NCBI GenBank assembly: GCA_022561895.1
Contig: JADFQH010000121.1
Span: forward strand, 313 to 8,379
Direction of reading: 5' to 3'
Length of the DNA: 8,067 nt
Origin: Methanobacteriota archaeon
Lineage (GTDB): Archaea > Halobacteriota > Halobacteria > Halobacteriales > Halalkalicoccaceae
The notes below the pieces were generated by a model. It saw nothing but the letters and a program-made list of their open reading frames with translations. It searched no databases and had not been told where the DNA came from. A program made the position numbers and the translations under genes. The stretch's first letter is position 1. Each line of letters starts with the position of its first letter. Shown in pieces: positions 6,362 to 8,067 of the stretch.

Positions 6362-7447
6362 ATGAACAACCTACGAGATGTTTCGGTGGGGATTATCGGG
6401 CTGGGGAACATCGGGCGCTATCACGCCGATCGCCTCCGCACCACAGGTGCGGAGATCGTCGGTGGGATGGATGTCCTGCCCGAAGCCCGCGAGCGATTCG
6501 AGCGAGATTACGGTGTGGCGACCTACGCCGACTACGAGGAGCTGTACTCGGTCGCCGACGCGATCGTCGCCACCACGCCGAACAAGTTTCACGAGGAGTA
6601 CGCGGTTTCGGCGCTCGAAGCCGGTCTCGATGTGCTGCTCGAAAAGCCGCTTGCTCACTCCGTCGAGAGTGCAGAGCGGATCGCCACGGCCGCAGAAGTC
6701 GCCGAAGGCTTCTGTATGGTTGGCTTTCATAACCGATATCTCCCGCCGATCGAGGTGCTCACGACCGAGCGCGACCGCGGTCGATTCGGAGAACTGACAC
6801 ATGTCGAGGCGAACTACGTCCGCCGTCGGGGAATACCCGGTCGGGGATCGTGGTTCACCTCGAAGGAGATCGCGGGTGGCGGTGCACTGATCGATATCGG
6901 GGTTCACGCGCTCGATCTCGCGCTCTACGTGCTGGATTTTCCCGAGATAACCGAGGTTTCGGGTGTCGCACGCTCCGAGTTCGGAACCCGCGAGGATTAT
7001 ACGTATCTCCAGATGTGGGGGGAGGATACGGGTCACGAGCGTTTCGATGTCGAGGACTCGGTAAGTGCGTTCATTCGCTGTGCGGACGGCCAGACCGTTT
7101 CGCTCGATGTCGCGTGGGCGGCGAACCGCCCGACGGACAATGACTTCATCGTCCGCGGGACCGATGCGGGCGCACACCTCGACCGAGCGAGCGGCGAGAT
7201 GACGCTCTTCGAGACGAGTCCCGACGGCTCGGCACACTTCAGCGATACCGAGGTCCGCACGCGCGAGCGCGACGCCCACGCCGCAGAGCAGGCCACCTTC
7301 CTACAAGCAGTTGCGACGGGCGAGCCACCGAACCGAAACACCGTCGAACAGGGGCTACTCGTCCAGCGCGTGATCGATGCGATCTACCGTTCGAGCGAGG
7401 AGGGCCGCTCGATCCGGTTCGACGAACCGCTGCTCACCGCCGACTGA
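6362..7447 (+). CDS. Gfo/Idh/MocA family NAD(P)-dependent oxidoreductase
   Basis: Predicted 361-residue cytoplasmic dehydrogenase of the glucose-fructose oxidoreductase / inositol dehydrogenase / MocA family. These enzymes oxidise or reduce a hydroxyl/keto group on sugars, sugar acids, inositols or glycosides with a nicotinamide cofactor. The N-terminal Rossmann fold has GIIGLGNIGRYH (10-21), and the family EKP motif is at 94-96 (LLEKPLAHS; K95 is the usual catalytic/cofactor lysine). The C-terminal substrate domain has GGGALIDIGVHALDLA (172-187), with D178 and H182 at the expected active-site positions. Length is normal. The start is ATG 6362, without a Shine-Dalgarno, placed about 28 nt after a TATA-like element. 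It lies between a sugar importer and an epimerase fragment, suggesting it acts on the imported compound. Activity and substrate are inferred only to class level. Confidence 0.94.
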   Translation: MNNLRDVSVGIIGLGNIGRYHADRLRTTGAEIVGGMDVLPEARERFERDYGVATYADYEELYSVADAIVATTPNKFHEEYAVSALEAGLDVLLEKPLAHSVESAERIATAAEVAEGFCMVGFHNRYLPPIEVLTTERDRGRFGELTHVEANYVRRRGIPGRGSWFTSKEIAGGGALIDIGVHALDLALYVLDFPEITEVSGVARSEFGTREDYTYLQMWGEDTGHERFDVEDSVSAFIRCADGQTVSLDVAWAANRPTDNDFIVRGTDAGAHLDRASGEMTLFETSPDGSAHFSDTEVRTRERDAHAAEQATFLQAVATGEPPNRNTVEQGLLVQRVIDAIYRSSEEGRSIRFDEPLLTAD

Positions 7448-7456
7448 CCACCGGGA

Positions 7457-7462
7457 TTTATT
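7457..7462 (+). promoter_or_regulatory. Candidate TATA box before isomerase fragment
   Basis: tttatt in the 38-nt gap after the oxidoreductase is centred about 26 nt before ATG 7486, fitting leaderless initiation. No Shine-Dalgarno is seen. A T-rich run (ttttctct, 7473-7480) lies between, which could instead end the upstream transcript. Weak evidence from spacing and composition only. Confidence 0.35.
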
Positions 7463-7485
7463 CTCATTCGAGTTTTCTCTCGACT

Positions 7486-7692
7486 ATGGATATCGGCGTA
7501 CTTACCGTTCCGCTGGGCGGCCAGTCACGAGAGGAAGCGTTTTCGTACCTCACTGAGATCGGGGTCGGCGCGGTCGAACTCGGCTGTGGGGGCTATCCGG
7601 GCGAGGACCACCTTCCTCGCGAGGAGTTCCTCGGAAACGCCGACGTACAGGCCGAGCTGCGCGATCTCATCGACGAACACCCGCGCCCATAA
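7486..7692 (+). pseudogene. Truncated sugar-phosphate isomerase/epimerase (xylose isomerase-like TIM barrel), N-terminal fragment
   Basis: Only 68 codons remain of a protein whose family is usually about 260-330 residues. The N-terminus (MDIGVLTVPLGG, then EEAFSYLTEIGVGAVELGCGGYPG) is typical of the first beta-alpha units of AP endonuclease 2/xylose isomerase-like barrels. These occur beside Gfo/Idh/MocA enzymes in sugar and inositol loci. Coding is family-like to about DLIDEH (codon end 7680). It then changes to P-R-P and a stop at 7690-7692. No frame downstream restores the barrel; the sequence beyond belongs to a convergent menF gene. This is therefore a deletion, rearrangement or assembly join rather than a simple frameshift. 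Intact, it would probably isomerise the oxidoreductase's product. The fragment alone cannot be functional. Confidence 0.8.
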
Positions 7693-7702
7693 CGTATTAC
7701 GA
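7681..7702. other. Probable rearrangement or assembly junction
   Basis: Isomerase-like coding ends at about 7680, and the convergent menF stop lies at 7703. The 22 nt between contain cccataacg (7686-7694), which is repeated exactly at 8036-8044 inside menF. In both places aacac precedes it, directly at 8031-8035 and with a 5-nt insertion (ccgcg) at 7676-7680. No transposon end is recognisable. Confidence 0.55.
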
Positions 7703-8067
7703 TTAGGTGCGGCCATTGAGATTGACCCGCGCGCTTATCCCCAGCGCGTCCAGCATCGGCCTGAATTTCAACGCGATTTCATCCCACTCTTTCTGGGGCA
7801 GCGAGTCGGCGACGATACCGCCCCCGGCATACATCCACACCCGCTTGTCCCGGCAAACTGCCGAGCGGATCGCTACCCCAAATTCGCCGTCGAGGTGGCG
7901 GTCGATCCAGCCAATCGGGGCAGCATACCAGCCGCGCGGCACCGGCTCGGCCGCTCGAATGAAGTCCATCGCCAAGTGGCGCGGTGAGCCACCCATTGCC
8001 GGGGTGGGGTGCAACGTCTCGATAATCGGCAACACCCCATAACGCGCGCGTAACCGGCCTCGAATGG
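7703..8067 (-). CDS. menF: Isochorismate synthase (MenF-type), C-terminal part, 5' end outside window
   Basis: The last 120 codons of a chorismate-binding enzyme are visible, running off the right edge. Such enzymes convert chorismate to isochorismate for menaquinone (or siderophore) synthesis in the cytoplasm. Diagnostic motifs are LHPTPAMGG near the window edge, RGWYAAPIGWID, EFGVAIRSAV, YAGGGIVADS and EWDEIALKFRPML. The last holds the C-terminal glutamate that takes part in Mg2+ binding in the family. A GTG at 8035 is an internal codon, not the start, because the frame stays open and family-like upstream to the edge. The stop is the TAA at 7705-7703. Visible residues include about 17 Arg/Lys against about 12 Asp/Glu, and codon choice (CGC, TTG, GCG) differs from neighbours. 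It faces the truncated isomerase head-on and has no functional tie to the sugar cluster. MenF versus another chorismate-utilising enzyme is judged from motifs only. Confidence 0.88.
   Translation of the reverse strand, partial: IRGRLRARYGVLPIIETLHPTPAMGGSPRHLAMDFIRAAEPVPRGWYAAPIGWIDRHLDGEFGVAIRSAVCRDKRVWMYAGGGIVADSLPQKEWDEIALKFRPMLDALGISARVNLNGRT

Noticed and set aside
7468..7483. tcgag-N6-ctcga inverted repeat before the isomerase start
   Set aside because: Arms of only 5 nt, unlike the GAAAG/CTTTC sites; too weak to call an operator.
7681..7702. Insertion-sequence end or attachment site at the junction
   Set aside because: No transposase, terminal inverted repeat pair or tRNA gene is present. 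The short cccataacg repeat alone does not define a mobile element.

Overview
The window looks like DNA from an extremely halophilic archaeon (class Halobacteria). Most predicted proteins are rich in Asp and Glu. The solute-binding protein carries a twin-arginine (Tat) signal followed by a lipobox, as is common for haloarchaeal surface proteins. Several genes have a TATA-like box about 26-29 nt before the ATG with no Shine-Dalgarno site, which fits leaderless transcription, while genes inside the transporter operon have good Shine-Dalgarno sites. Species cannot be named from the sequence.

Left edge (1-100): three near-perfect inverted repeats stand in tandem. Next come two small membrane proteins on the + strand. 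One is a PH-domain (bPH2/DUF304-like) protein at 141-677. The other, at 724-1503, is of unknown function, with an N-terminal ENRCWPC motif, a membrane segment and a C-terminal cysteine cluster that may bind zinc.

Centre (1582-6187): a tightly packed operon encodes a complete carbohydrate-type (CUT1) ABC importer: Tat lipoprotein binding protein, two MalF/MalG-type permeases with EAA loops, and a MalK-type ATPase with a C-terminal TOBE region. The reading frames overlap by 11 nt and 1 nt and are then separated by 4 nt, so translation is probably coupled.

Right part (6362-7692): after a 174-nt gap with its own candidate promoter comes a Gfo/Idh/MocA NAD(P)-dependent sugar oxidoreductase. It is followed by the first 65 or so codons of a sugar-phosphate isomerase/epimerase (xylose isomerase-like TIM barrel). 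The set (importer, oxidoreductase, epimerase) suggests uptake of a sugar, glycoside or polyol and its intracellular oxidation and isomerisation. The layout recalls bacterial trehalose/disaccharide (Thu-type) and inositol loci, but the substrate cannot be read from the sequence. The shared-regulation idea rests on GAAAG...CTTTC inverted repeats in front of both the importer and the oxidoreductase.

Right edge (7681-8067): the isomerase stops abruptly and runs into the 3' part of a convergent isochorismate synthase (MenF) gene. The visible MenF protein is net basic, unlike every other protein here. The join is therefore either a real deletion or transfer breakpoint or a chimeric assembly join. 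I see no CRISPR array, tRNA, rRNA, transposase or defence system. The most system-like content is the sugar uptake/oxidation cluster.
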